Of a stretch of DNA of 64,000 nt, positions 16,679-24,663 are shown in pieces. The DNA comes from a virus: positions 19,601 to 83,600 of IMG/VR virus record IMGVR_UViG_3300037427_000542; one strand, given 5' to 3'. The stretch's first letter is position 1; every line of letters starts with the position of its first letter. A program made the translations under genes and the position numbers. The notes beneath the pieces were generated by a model. It did not search any database. It saw nothing but the letters and a program-made list of their open reading frames with translations, and was not told the DNA's origin.

Positions 16679-17627
16679 AGAGGATCAACCTTTAAGACAA
16701 ACAAGACTAGGAGAGCATGGTTGTTTATCCTTTGCAGCTAGTCCTGGTTTAAAATATAAATGGTTATTACATGAGTCCCCAAGTTGGTTTGCCAGAGCTA
16801 AGAAAGTTCAAGGACCTGATTGGTATTGGAGTGGAGATGTAGAGCCAGTAGAATATGTATTTGATTCTTTAGGTTTTAGAAACAATAAAACAATACAAGA
16901 AATTAGCAACAATAAAAAATGGTGGTTAGTTGATGGTTCCTGTCTTGGCCTGGCTCCTGGAGTTCATACAAAAGATATGATGTCTAATGCTATAACTGAA
17001 TACACAGACATTCCTACCTATAATATGAGTATATATGGAGGAAGACCTGAGTTTATTGTTAATAATATATTAGAACTGTCTAAAAGATGGCAGAACCCAC
17101 CTAGTAAAATTATATTATACCTGGCAGAAAATCCTACAGGAACATACAAATTAAAAAATTCTAATCAAATTATAAATTTGGATTATGCTGGTTCTATGTT
17201 AAAGGGTGGCAAGGCTTTTGACTTTTTTAAATCCTATGAGGAAGAAAGTATTTCAGTAGGTCAACATAGGTTGGCATATAAAACGATAATAGATTTGTGT
17301 ATGAGTTTAAATATACCTTTAACTTGGCTCTACGCAGGATATGAATCCGATCTATCTATTCCTAATTTTGATATTTTTCAAGATCAGGATATTTTAGAGT
17401 GGTTCGGTTTTGCATCAACAGGATTTTTTGAAAAGGATGATTCTTTTGAAGTGAAACAAAACAAAGTTAAGGATATGATTATAAAACCTTTTATTGAATG
17501 CAAACAACCTTCAGATAAAACATTAGATGAAGTGGGGCGAGACTTATATCACCCTAGTGCAGCACAACAAAGGTTGTGGGCACAGAAAATTACACAACAT
17601 TTTCTGGAAACAAAAAGAAACTTTTAA
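16671..17627 (+). CDS. SGNH/GDSL-hydrolase-like protein
   Basis: 318 aa. It has a DSLGFRNN segment (about 61-68) typical of the region before SGNH domains, a strand ending WWLVDGSCLG (block I with Ser/Gly), YNMSIYGGRPEF (block II-like) and a C-terminal RDLYHPSAAQQRLWA (block V Asp-x-x-His). There is no signal peptide, so it would act in the cytoplasm or on virion release. Substrate unknown; the overlap with the crotonase suggests a two-gene acyl or ester metabolism unit (inference). Confidence 0.6.
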   Translation: MNKEDQPLRQTRLGEHGCLSFAASPGLKYKWLLHESPSWFARAKKVQGPDWYWSGDVEPVEYVFDSLGFRNNKTIQEISNNKKWWLVDGSCLGLAPGVHTKDMMSNAITEYTDIPTYNMSIYGGRPEFIVNNILELSKRWQNPPSKIILYLAENPTGTYKLKNSNQIINLDYAGSMLKGGKAFDFFKSYEEESISVGQHRLAYKTIIDLCMSLNIPLTWLYAGYESDLSIPNFDIFQDQDILEWFGFASTGFFEKDDSFEVKQNKVKDMIIKPFIECKQPSDKTLDEVGRDLYHPSAAQQRLWAQKITQHFLETKRNF

Positions 17628-17628
17628 A

Positions 17629-17672
17629 TGGTCCTATAGACCATTGACTTTTAGTATGTAAGAGCCTATAAT
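17629..17672 (+). promoter_or_regulatory. Sigma70-like promoter with upstream palindrome (gp45)
   Basis: Perfect palindrome TGGTC-CTATA-GACCA (17629-17643) abuts -35 TTGACT (17644-17649). A 17-bp spacer leads to -10 TATAAT (17667-17672). A partly decayed copy of the same palindrome precedes the promoter at 56543. Confidence 0.8.
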
Positions 17673-17703
17673 ACGGTTATAGGTTTAAAAATTGGAGTAT
17701 ATT

Positions 17704-18366
17704 ATGAAACTTAGCAAAGAAACACTTGATGTTCTCAAGAACTTCGCAACTATTAATACGAACATTCTTGTTCGTGAAGGAAATTCGCTCTCGACTATTA
17801 GCACAGGCAAAAACATTTTTGCTAAAGCTGATATTAAAGATCCATTTCCTAAAGAGTTTGCTGTTTATGATTTGAACAGCTTACTTTCCCTACTTACTGT
17901 AATGGAAGATACTGATGTTGGCTTTGGAGACGAAAGTCTTAAAGTTAGCAAAGGCAATTCTGTTTTTGAATATTTTTATGCAGACCCTAACATTATTGTT
18001 AGTGCCCCTGATAAGAATATCGAAGTAGACAACTTCTTCCAGTTCGACTTATCCAAAGATGACATTGACATGATAATGAAGGCAGCAGCTATTACAGCAG
18101 CTCCTATGTTAAGCGTGATAGGAGATGGATCTGAGGTAGTAGTTACAGTAGGAGACCCTGCTACACCTAAGTCTAATTCTTTTAGACAGGTTATAGGACA
18201 AACAGATAAAACATTTGATGCTAGACTAGCTGTTGAAAACTTTAAGGTTGTACCTTCAGGCTATACAGTTATTTTATCTCAGAAGAAATTTATGTTCTTA
18301 GAAAGCAGCAACAATAACTTAAAATATTGGTTGGCGCTTGAGCGTTCATCAGTTATTGGAGAATAA
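17704..18366 (+). CDS. 45: Sliding clamp gp45
   Basis: 220 aa from ATG 17704 (TTGGAG upstream), similar to T4 gp45 (228 aa). Start MKLSKETLDVLKNFATIN, then FAVYDLNSLLSLL and the C-terminal KFMFLESSNNNLKYWLALE are characteristic of T4-type PCNA-like trimeric clamps. It tethers gp43 to DNA and, in T4, also activates late transcription with gp33/gp55. It is first in a clamp-clamp loader operon and has its own promoter. Confidence 0.93.
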   Translation: MKLSKETLDVLKNFATINTNILVREGNSLSTISTGKNIFAKADIKDPFPKEFAVYDLNSLLSLLTVMEDTDVGFGDESLKVSKGNSVFEYFYADPNIIVSAPDKNIEVDNFFQFDLSKDDIDMIMKAAAITAAPMLSVIGDGSEVVVTVGDPATPKSNSFRQVIGQTDKTFDARLAVENFKVVPSGYTVILSQKKFMFLESSNNNLKYWLALERSSVIGE

Positions 18367-18368
18367 AG

Positions 18369-18545
18369 ATGGGAGAAGATCAACTAGAAGTAACTATCCG
18401 TGAAGCACAGAATGGCTGGGTAGTTGAATTAAACCGTGAAGGTGAGACAATGGAGTACATTTTCACAAGACCTAATCCAGCTATCAACTTGGTTAGGAAA
18501 GTAATGAAGGGAGAACTAGACCCTTTTGGAGGAGACGATGAGTAG
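18369..18545 (+). CDS. Small acidic protein between gp45 and peroxiredoxin
   Basis: 58 aa from ATG 18369 to TAG 18545. It begins MGEDQLEVTIREAQNGW and ends DPFGGDDE. The body has a beta-rich pattern (GWVVELNR, MEYIFTRPN) and a short helix INLVRKVMKGEL. A similar small gene follows gp45 in other marine T4-like phages. It starts 2 nt after the gp45 stop and overlaps the peroxiredoxin start by 8 nt, which argues that it is translated. Confidence 0.7.
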   Translation: MGEDQLEVTIREAQNGWVVELNREGETMEYIFTRPNPAINLVRKVMKGELDPFGGDDE

Positions 18546-19173
18546 TTTGACACCAGTAGTACCTGATTTCACAGTTAAGAAAACTGTGATGACTACAACA
18601 GGAGAAAGAAAGTGGGTTGAGATGAATAATGCTAATCTTTTCGACGGCAAGCGTGTCGTTGTTTTTGGTTTGCCTGGAGCATTTACACCTACATGTTCAA
18701 GCCAGCAATTGCCTGGTTATGAACAAGCGTATTCTCAATTTAGAGATGCAGGTATTGACGACATTTATTGTGTTACAGTAAATGATTCTTTTATTTGCCG
18801 TGAATGGGAAATAGATCAAAATTTAGTTAATGTAAAAATTATTCCTGATGGTAGCGCAGAGTTTACAGTTAAAATGGGTATGGATGTTCGTAAAGACAAT
18901 CTAGGGTTTGGAATTAGATCTTGGAGATACGCAGCTATTATAGACGATGGACATGTTATTCAAGAATTTGTAGAGCCTGGCTTCGCAGACAATTTTGAAG
19001 GCGACCCATATGATATAAGTGCACCTGACAATGTTTTAGATAATGTTAAGGCCTATGGATGGCCTAGCAAGTATGAACAAGGCGTAGATGCTAACGGTAG
19101 TCCAACTACTGAAGGTAAGCAAATTAATCTAGAGTTCTCAGAAACGACAGATGTTAAGGAGACTTTTTCCTAG
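18538..19173 (+). CDS. Peroxiredoxin (Prx5/AhpE-type)
   Basis: 211 aa from ATG 18538. It has VVVFGLPGAFTPTCSSQQLPGY with peroxidatic Cys53 in the PxxxTxxC motif, then CVTVNDSFICREW and a conserved GIRSWRYAAIIDDG strand pair, as in Prx5 proteins. It would detoxify peroxide during infection; the phage glutaredoxin could be its reductant. The C-terminal tail (about 170-211) is longer than the core family. It overlaps the preceding small gene and precedes gp44. Confidence 0.9.
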   Translation: MSSLTPVVPDFTVKKTVMTTTGERKWVEMNNANLFDGKRVVVFGLPGAFTPTCSSQQLPGYEQAYSQFRDAGIDDIYCVTVNDSFICREWEIDQNLVNVKIIPDGSAEFTVKMGMDVRKDNLGFGIRSWRYAAIIDDGHVIQEFVEPGFADNFEGDPYDISAPDNVLDNVKAYGWPSKYEQGVDANGSPTTEGKQINLEFSETTDVKETFS

Positions 19174-19196
19174 ACCTTTTTACCCTCGGAAAAAGT
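19162..19196 (+). repeat. Inverted repeat spanning the prx stop, upstream of gp44
   Basis: ACTTTTTCC (19162-19170) pairs perfectly with GGAAAAAGT (19188-19196) around a 17-nt loop. It could form a hairpin in the gp44 leader. The T-rich left arm makes a terminator unlikely on this strand. Confidence 0.45.
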
Positions 19197-19242
19197 GGCC
19201 AAGATTTTGGAGCAAAAAAAGTTCGCCTAATTTGGAGATGAT

Positions 19243-20187
19243 ATGACGACAACACCTGAACAGTTTTTATGGGTAGAGAGATACAGACCCAGGTTAATAC
19301 AAGATTGTGTATTACCCGAAAGTGTCAAGAAACAATTTGCACAGTTTATTAAGAAAGGTGAGATACCTAACCTATTACTGTCAGGTACTGCAGGTACTGG
19401 AAAAACAACTATTGCTCGTGCTTTATGTAATGAGCTAGATTGTGATTATATCATTATTAATGGTAGTGATGAAGGTAGGCAGATTGACACTCTAAGAACT
19501 AAAATTAGGCAGTTTGCCTCAGCTGTCTCATTCGAGGGTAAGACTAAGGTTGTTATTCTTGATGAGGCTGACTATATGAACAGAGATAGTGTACAACCTG
19601 CACTTAGAGGGTTCATAGAAACATTCTCTGAGAACTGTAGGTTTATATTTACATGTAACTATGCTAACAAGCTAATAGAACCCTTACACAGCAGGACTAC
19701 TGTTATAGACTTTAAATTAGCACCCTCAGATCGCCCTGTATTAGCCGCTAAGTTTATGGATAGAATGAAGTATATCCTTAATACAGAAGGCGTGGAGTAC
19801 ACGGAAAAGGTGCTTGCTGAGCTCCTAATGAAGTACTTTCCTGACTATAGAAGGGTGCTAAATGAGCTACAGAGGTACTCAGCAGGGGGTATTATAGATG
19901 AGGGTATACTAAGTAACTTCCAGGAAGTAAATGCTAAGGCGCTTATAGAGAGCCTCAGGGGAAAAGACTGGCGTAAGATGAGACAATGGGTGGCAAACAA
20001 TGTAGACACAGACCCTCAGGCTATATTCCGTCAGATATACGATATACTACTTCCAGAGGTTAAGAGTCCTGCTCGCTTAGTACTAGATATTGCAGATTAT
20101 CAGTATAAGGCAGCTTTTGTAGCAGATCAGGAGATTAATTTAACTGCTTGTCTAACACAGATTATGGTTGATTCGGAATTTAAATAA
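19243..20187 (+). CDS. 44: Clamp loader large subunit gp44
   Basis: 314 aa, as T4 gp44 (319 aa). It has an FLWVERYRP start, Walker A GTAGTGKTT (48-56), Walker B VVILDEADYMN (about 105-115), a sensor FTCNY and an SRT/IDF arginine-finger region. As the ATPase subunit it loads gp45 with gp62. TAA overlaps the next small gene's ATG (TAATG), so the downstream genes are probably translated by re-initiation. Confidence 0.95.
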   Translation: MTTTPEQFLWVERYRPRLIQDCVLPESVKKQFAQFIKKGEIPNLLLSGTAGTGKTTIARALCNELDCDYIIINGSDEGRQIDTLRTKIRQFASAVSFEGKTKVVILDEADYMNRDSVQPALRGFIETFSENCRFIFTCNYANKLIEPLHSRTTVIDFKLAPSDRPVLAAKFMDRMKYILNTEGVEYTEKVLAELLMKYFPDYRRVLNELQRYSAGGIIDEGILSNFQEVNAKALIESLRGKDWRKMRQWVANNVDTDPQAIFRQIYDILLPEVKSPARLVLDIADYQYKAAFVADQEINLTACLTQIMVDSEFK

Positions 20188-20339
20188 TGGCTAAAGACGC
20201 TTGGATTCAAGTTAGAGTAGAAAAGGCTAAAAGAGAAGAAATAAAGAAAGAAGCCGCTAAAAGAAAAATGTCTGTATCTCAATTAATGTTGGAGGGATAC
20301 GAAACATTAAAGGAGGGTAAGTATATTGACTTTAAGTAA
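20187..20339 (+). CDS. Small ribbon-helix-helix-like protein
   Basis: 50 aa, ATG 20187-20189 overlapping the gp44 stop. The layout WIQVRVEKAKREEIKKEAAKR followed by SVSQLMLEGYETL matches an Arc/CopG ribbon-helix-helix: one strand with alternating polar residues (IQVRV), then two helices with the xS-x-S-x-L turn. It would be a dimeric DNA-binding regulator. It is too short for the usual gene-size cutoff and sits within the clamp-loader operon before gp62, next to RegA, which is a translational regulator in T4. Confidence 0.6.
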   Translation: MAKDAWIQVRVEKAKREEIKKEAAKRKMSVSQLMLEGYETLKEGKYIDFK

Positions 20340-20490
20340 ATTGTGGAAATTATGGTGTATGTCGTTAGGCGAGAAAGCTAGCGACGATTCAACAGAAGCA
20401 GATGCAGTAGCAGTTATGAGAACTATCGTTGTTCTTGTTAATTTCTTCACCTGTTTCTTTATTATCTCAGGAGTATTAAGACATTGGTAG
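20326..20490 (+). CDS. Small single-pass membrane protein
   Basis: 54 aa from TTG 20326 (AAGGAGGG at 20310-20317), overlapping the previous stop by 14 nt; an internal ATG at 20359 is an alternative. Residues 1-30 are polar with WKLW and GEKASDDSTEADAVAVMR, then one transmembrane helix TIVVLVNFFTCFFIISGVL and a short tail RHW. A small protein of this plan sits at this place in other marine T4-like phages. Function unknown. Confidence 0.6.
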   Translation: MTLSKLWKLWCMSLGEKASDDSTEADAVAVMRTIVVLVNFFTCFFIISGVLRHW

Positions 20491-20942
20491 ACTCAATATT
20501 AGAAGGTTTCGGTGAGCCAGTCGAAGATATAAATGAAGAAGATTTCCAAGAGAAACTTAAAAAGATATCTCCTTTTGATTACGCTAACAGCATTTACACA
20601 AAAGATAACATTATAGTAGATGAAAGGACAGAAAAAGAATACAATCCTTTTATGGTAAATCGTGCAATGGGTATGGGTAAAGATACTTGTATTGCAGCTA
20701 ATGAAATGAATTCGAGACACCACTTAGATAATAAAATGCAGTATGATTTCCTTATGGATGTTGTAAGAGAAGGCAAACGATTTAATAAGTGGCTTAAAAA
20801 TGACGAAGAAAATATAGAGGCAATACAAAAGTTTTTTGGCTATTCTTTAATTAAAGCAAAACAGACCCTTAGTCTGTTAAATGATACACAAATTGATCTC
20901 ATAAAAATACATTTGAAGTCTTCTAAAGGTGGAAAAGTATAA
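20484..20942 (+). CDS. 62: Clamp loader small subunit gp62
   Basis: 152 aa from TTG 20484, shorter than T4 gp62 (187 aa). KISPFDYANSIYTKDN and YNPFMVNRAMGM (the SPFDY and YNPFMVNRxxS signature) followed by helices identify it. It completes the gp44/gp62 loader. It overlaps the upstream membrane-protein stop by 7 nt. The gene's final bases merge into the late promoter at 20938. Confidence 0.85.
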   Translation: MVDSILEGFGEPVEDINEEDFQEKLKKISPFDYANSIYTKDNIIVDERTEKEYNPFMVNRAMGMGKDTCIAANEMNSRHHLDNKMQYDFLMDVVREGKRFNKWLKNDEENIEAIQKFFGYSLIKAKQTLSLLNDTQIDLIKIHLKSSKGGKV

Positions 20943-20945
20943 ATA
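20938..20945 (+). promoter_or_regulatory. T4-type late promoter TATAAATA before regA
   Basis: Exact TATAAATA overlapping the gp62 stop, followed by CCTGT as in the late element at 43289. The regA ATG is 47 nt farther on, so a leader of about 40 nt is predicted. Confidence 0.55.
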
Positions 20946-20991
20946 CCTGTATAACTTAATTATTATTTAAGACATTACAGGCATATTGAGA

Positions 20992-21411
20992 ATGAGTGAT
21001 CAAGAGAATTACTTTAACATAGACTATCCAGGGTATTCACCTTTAGAAGTTACCTTAAACGACCCAGAAGATTTTTTGAAGGTTAGGGAAACATTGTCTC
21101 GAATTGGAGTAGCATCGAAAAAGGACCAAGTCCTTTATCAGTCTTGCCATATATTACACAAGAAAGGTAGATACTTTATAACACACTTTAAAGAACTATT
21201 TGCTCTTGATGGCAAGGAAGCAGACTTCCAGGATAACGATTTACAACGCAGAAATACTATTGCTAAACTTCTCCAAGATTGGGGTTTGGTAAAAATATTA
21301 GGCGAAGTAGAAGATTTAGCTCCATTGAGTCAAATCAAAATTATATCGTTTAAAGAGAAAGGTGAGTGGGAGCTAATCCCCAAATACAATATTGGAAAGA
21401 AAGTTAAATAA
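20992..21411 (+). CDS. regA: Translational repressor RegA
   Basis: 139 aa from ATG 20992. It aligns by eye with T4 RegA (122 aa): EVTLNDPEDFLKVRETLSRIG, QVLYQSCHILHKKGRYF, HFKELFALDGK, DWGLVKI and the end ISFKEKGEWELIPKYNIG. It carries an N-terminal extension of about 15 residues (SDQENYFNIDYPGYS). RegA binds translation initiation sites of early mRNAs to shut off early genes. It is in the same gene order as T4 (44-62-regA). The tail overlaps the next gene by 20 nt. Confidence 0.93.
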   Translation: MSDQENYFNIDYPGYSPLEVTLNDPEDFLKVRETLSRIGVASKKDQVLYQSCHILHKKGRYFITHFKELFALDGKEADFQDNDLQRRNTIAKLLQDWGLVKILGEVEDLAPLSQIKIISFKEKGEWELIPKYNIGKKVK

Positions 21412-22669
21412 AAACCAGATAGAAGCACTTCAGCTAATAAAGACAGAACAGGATAATGTTGGACCGGGTTTCTGCGTGCTAAAATGGTATCACCAAGAAA
21501 TGCACTTAGGCACTGGTAGAGCACACTCTTGTTATCATTGTCCTACACACCAAATACCCTTAGGTTCAGACTTACATAACACAAATCACAAAGTAGAAAA
21601 GAGAGCAGAGATGTTGCAAGGCAACAGACCTTCAGAGTGCTCTTATTGTTGGGATGTCGAAGATCTTGGATTGATTTCTGATAGACAAACTCTTGCAGTA
21701 CAATTTTTTAAACATAATCGTAATATAGTAGACGAGGCAGTAGATGCTGGAACAGGTTATGTTTATCCTAAGTATCTAGAAATATCGTTTACTAATAAAT
21801 GTCAAATGGCATGTAGTTATTGTGGTCCTGTTTTTAGCACAACATGGGAAAAGGAAATAGAAGAACACGGTCCTTACAAATTATCTAAAGACTATAATTC
21901 AATTCATACTCCTCAAATAGAAAACTCTCCATACATAACCAGGTTTTGGAAATGGTTTCCACAGGCATATGAACACTTATTTGTTCTTAGAGTTACAGGT
22001 GGTGAGCCTTTATTAGATAAGAACACATATAAGTTACTCCAATATGTAAAAGACAACCCAAGAAAAGGATTAACATTCCATTGTAATTCTAATCTTATGG
22101 TTTCAGAAAATAGAGTAAAAAAGTATATAGGTTTGGTTAAGGATATTCCTAATACAAAACTTTATGCTAGCATTGATTCATGGGGTAAACAGGCAGAGTA
22201 CATTAGACATGGATTAGATGTTTCTCACTTTGAACAAAATTTACATAGATTATTGGCTAACGGAATACCAGTAGGAATAATGAATACATATAATTTCTTA
22301 TCTATTCCTAATACCGAAGAGTTCATATTTAAAATGGCAGAACTTAAAAATACTTATGGTGATCTAATTACAATAGACATGCCTTTTATGGTAGAGCCAG
22401 ACCACCTTTCAGCACAAATCTCAGACGACTCTCATATAAGTATAATGGAGAAGGATTTAAAAACTATGGAAAGTTATCCTCAGTTTTCTACAGGCGAGAT
22501 AGAAAAATTTAGAAAAACTGTAGGATGGATAAAGGCAAATAGATTTAAAGATTTAGAACTGCTAAAACATAGAAGAGATTTTTGGCATTTTGTATATGAG
22601 CATGATAAAAGAAGAGGCACAGATTTTAAAGCTGCCTTTCCTAATTTAGGATTTGAAAATGAAACATGA
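21392..22669 (+). CDS. Radical SAM protein 1 (SPASM/twitch type)
   Basis: 425 aa from TTG 21392 (alternative GTG at 21475). The cluster motif CxxxCxxC is Cys137, Cys141, Cys144 (CQMACSYCG), preceded by LEISFTNK and followed by VTGGEPLL. An N-terminal Cys-containing region (GRAHSCYHCPTH; CSYCW) resembles auxiliary SPASM/twitch cluster binding. Such 'twitch' radical SAM proteins are common in marine T4-like phages, with unknown substrate. Overlaps regA by 20 nt and the oxygenase by 11 nt. Confidence 0.85.
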   Translation: MERKLNKNQIEALQLIKTEQDNVGPGFCVLKWYHQEMHLGTGRAHSCYHCPTHQIPLGSDLHNTNHKVEKRAEMLQGNRPSECSYCWDVEDLGLISDRQTLAVQFFKHNRNIVDEAVDAGTGYVYPKYLEISFTNKCQMACSYCGPVFSTTWEKEIEEHGPYKLSKDYNSIHTPQIENSPYITRFWKWFPQAYEHLFVLRVTGGEPLLDKNTYKLLQYVKDNPRKGLTFHCNSNLMVSENRVKKYIGLVKDIPNTKLYASIDSWGKQAEYIRHGLDVSHFEQNLHRLLANGIPVGIMNTYNFLSIPNTEEFIFKMAELKNTYGDLITIDMPFMVEPDHLSAQISDDSHISIMEKDLKTMESYPQFSTGEIEKFRKTVGWIKANRFKDLELLKHRRDFWHFVYEHDKRRGTDFKAAFPNLGFENET

Positions 22670-23318
22670 GATGGGTGAAAATAAATTATATTCAATTAAT
22701 AATCCGTTATTAATGACAATAGATGATTTCTTACCAGAAGAAGTAGTAGATCTATTATCCTCAGATATTGAGAAACATTGTATATTTAAAGGTGCCCAAG
22801 TATCTACAAATGATGGTACAGGTGAAAAATCTAATTTAAGAACAAATGAAACATCTAGTCTCCATTATCTACAATCCGAAGGAGCTAGAATATTTTTAGA
22901 CGCAGCCTCAGCTTCGTTAAGATTAAATCCAGCTCAAGCAGAACCTATATCAGTTATTAAATATAAAAAGGGTCAACAATTTGAACCTCACATGGATGCT
23001 TTTGGAGATGATAAATTAAATGCTTATTCTCCTCAAGCAGGCAATAGAATAGCAACAGCAATATTATATTTAAATGATGTACAACATGGAGGGGAAACAG
23101 ATTTTCCTAACATGAAAATTACAATACCAGCCAAGAAAGGAAGAGTAGTATTGTTTTCTAATTGCCACATGGGCACAACTCAGCCTCTTGAATTGTCAAT
23201 GCACGCAGGATTGCCAGTTATTCGAGGAGAAAAAACAGCAGTTAACTTGTGGTTTAGATCGGGTGTTTACGATAATAATATGTACCAAAAATGGTTAGAA
23301 CAGCAGCAGAGTGTATAA
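22659..23318 (+). CDS. 2OG-Fe(II) oxygenase (prolyl 4-hydroxylase-like)
   Basis: 219 aa from ATG 22659. The double-stranded beta-helix iron site is visible: PHMDAF (HxD), then ATAILYLNDVQHGGETDFP, GRVVLFSN and a distal His and Lys in LSMHAGLPVIRGEKTAVNLWFR. The layout matches the P4H subfamily (substrate unknown; proteins, or possibly others). It is coupled to the upstream radical SAM gene by an 11-nt overlap. Confidence 0.85.
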   Translation: MKHEMGENKLYSINNPLLMTIDDFLPEEVVDLLSSDIEKHCIFKGAQVSTNDGTGEKSNLRTNETSSLHYLQSEGARIFLDAASASLRLNPAQAEPISVIKYKKGQQFEPHMDAFGDDKLNAYSPQAGNRIATAILYLNDVQHGGETDFPNMKITIPAKKGRVVLFSNCHMGTTQPLELSMHAGLPVIRGEKTAVNLWFRSGVYDNNMYQKWLEQQQSV

Positions 23319-23321
23319 ATA
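23314..23321 (+). promoter_or_regulatory. T4-type late promoter TATAAATA (hsp20)
   Basis: Exact TATAAATA overlapping the oxygenase stop and 58 nt before the Hsp20 ATG, which has its own AGGAG. Confidence 0.65.
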
Positions 23322-23379
23322 GTATTGATACGCCGGAAGGGTATCATATTTTAATCTTGCTAAATAATAGGAGAAAACA

Positions 23380-23817
23380 ATGGTAAGCATAAACACGACA
23401 AATTGGAACGATTTCGTTTCAGCATTCCCACAAATAGAAAGTAGACTAATTGGATTTGACAGAGTCTTTGACGCTGTTCAAAGAGTCAATACCACCGAGG
23501 CTAACTTCCCACCTTATAATATTAAAAAAATAGACGATGAGAATTATGAAATTCAAATTGCTCTTGCAGGCTTTTCAAAGTCTGAACTTGATATTACTGT
23601 GGAAGACGGTAATCTAATCGTCAAAGGTGAACAGGCAGAGACTTCTAAAACAGAATATTTGCACAAAGGAATTGCAGAACGCAATTTCACAAGAACATGG
23701 TCTTTAGCAGATACTGTTAAAGTGTCAGGTTCTGAATTGAAGGACGGAGTATTAACAATTAATTTGGTAAACAAAATTCCAGAAGAATTAAAACCTCAGT
23801 CTATTAAAATTAAATAA
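23380..23817 (+). CDS. hsp20: Small heat-shock protein (Hsp20/IbpA-like)
   Basis: 145 aa. The alpha-crystallin domain runs from about residue 45 (FPPYNIKKIDDENYEIQIALAG) through DITVEDGNLIVKGE to LKDGVLTINLVNKIPEE, the typical A-x-x-x-n-GvL motif, with an IKIK end. It is a chaperone holding unfolded proteins, common in marine T4-like phages. It has a late promoter at 23314 and an AGGAG site. Confidence 0.93.
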   Translation: MVSINTTNWNDFVSAFPQIESRLIGFDRVFDAVQRVNTTEANFPPYNIKKIDDENYEIQIALAGFSKSELDITVEDGNLIVKGEQAETSKTEYLHKGIAERNFTRTWSLADTVKVSGSELKDGVLTINLVNKIPEELKPQSIKIK

Positions 23818-23838
23818 TTAAAACAGGAGATAAGGAGT

Positions 23839-24183
23839 ATGGCTACAAACATACAAATCGTTAAACTTACAACAGGTGAAGACTTGATTGGAGACATTAC
23901 AGAAGAGGAAATTGATGGTAGAGGTTTTCTACTTATCAAAAAACCAGCTATTATTATGATTATGCCTAAACCTGGAAGTGAAACTGATTATACTGTAGGG
24001 CTAGCTCCTTACGCTCCATTTGCAAAAGATCACAAAGTACCAATCTTTCCAGCTCATGTTGTTTCAGTCTACGATCCAGGAAAAGAAATGTTAAACACAT
24101 ATAATACAAAATTCGGTTCTGGAATTGTAACACCTGACTTTATAAATAAAAAGGTGTTGAACGAGACAATAAAAGGAAAGTAA
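23839..24183 (+). CDS. Sm-like conserved phage protein
   Basis: 114 aa. IQIVKLTTGEDLIGDITEEE, then FLLIKKPAIIMI, GLAPYAPFAKD and YNTKFGSGIVTP form the pattern of an Sm-like small beta-barrel protein widely conserved in T4-like marine phages. RNA or DNA binding is plausible for the fold but untested. It follows Hsp20 by 21 nt and abuts the SNase gene. Confidence 0.7.
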   Translation: MATNIQIVKLTTGEDLIGDITEEEIDGRGFLLIKKPAIIMIMPKPGSETDYTVGLAPYAPFAKDHKVPIFPAHVVSVYDPGKEMLNTYNTKFGSGIVTPDFINKKVLNETIKGK

Positions 24184-24603
24184 ATGTATGAATATAGAGT
24201 TAAGATCGTAAAGGTCGTAGATGGGGACACAGTAGATGTGGATATCGACTTGGGGTTTGGAGTCTGGCTTAAGAAACAAAGGGTCAGGTTATTCGGTATC
24301 GACACACCGGAAAGTAGAACCCGTGACCTCGTTGAAAAAAGATTTGGAAACATGGCGAAAGATTATCTTAAAAGTAGATTATCAAGTGGAGCTATACTCG
24401 GAACAAGGCTTGATAAAAAAGGCAAATTTGGACGGATACTTGGTGAATTTTTTGTGTTAGATAATGAGGGCCATCCTCAATTTGAAGTTAAAGTGAATGT
24501 AAACGAGGAATTGATTGCTAAACATCATGCCGTTGCATACCACGGACAATCTAAAGAAGAAATAAAAGAAGCACATTTGGTTAATAGGACCTTTTTTGAA
24601 TAA
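24184..24603 (+). CDS. Staphylococcal-nuclease-like (thermonuclease) protein
   Basis: 139 aa. The SNase fold is clear: VKIVKVVDGDTVDVDIDLG, KQRVRLFGIDTPES with the catalytic-loop Arg, then AKDYLKSRLSSG and a GRILGEFFV strand with the GR motif. It cuts nucleic acid, with Ca2+ in the family. No signal peptide, so it is cytoplasmic; it may help host DNA or RNA breakdown. It starts at the stop of the Sm-like gene. Confidence 0.88.
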   Translation: MYEYRVKIVKVVDGDTVDVDIDLGFGVWLKKQRVRLFGIDTPESRTRDLVEKRFGNMAKDYLKSRLSSGAILGTRLDKKGKFGRILGEFFVLDNEGHPQFEVKVNVNEELIAKHHAVAYHGQSKEEIKEAHLVNRTFFE

Positions 24604-24608
24604 AGTCC

Positions 24609-24637
24609 TTGACTCTTAGTCAGTAAGAGTGCATAAT
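24609..24637 (+). promoter_or_regulatory. Sigma70-like promoter with palindromic spacer (gp43)
   Basis: TTGACT (24609-24614), 17-bp spacer, CATAAT (24632-24637). ACTCTT-N7-AAGAGT is a perfect 6-bp repeat. Drives the DNA polymerase gene (ATG 24664, AAGGTG site). Confidence 0.8.
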
Positions 24638-24663
24638 GTGTATATTATGTTTAAGGTGTTGTT

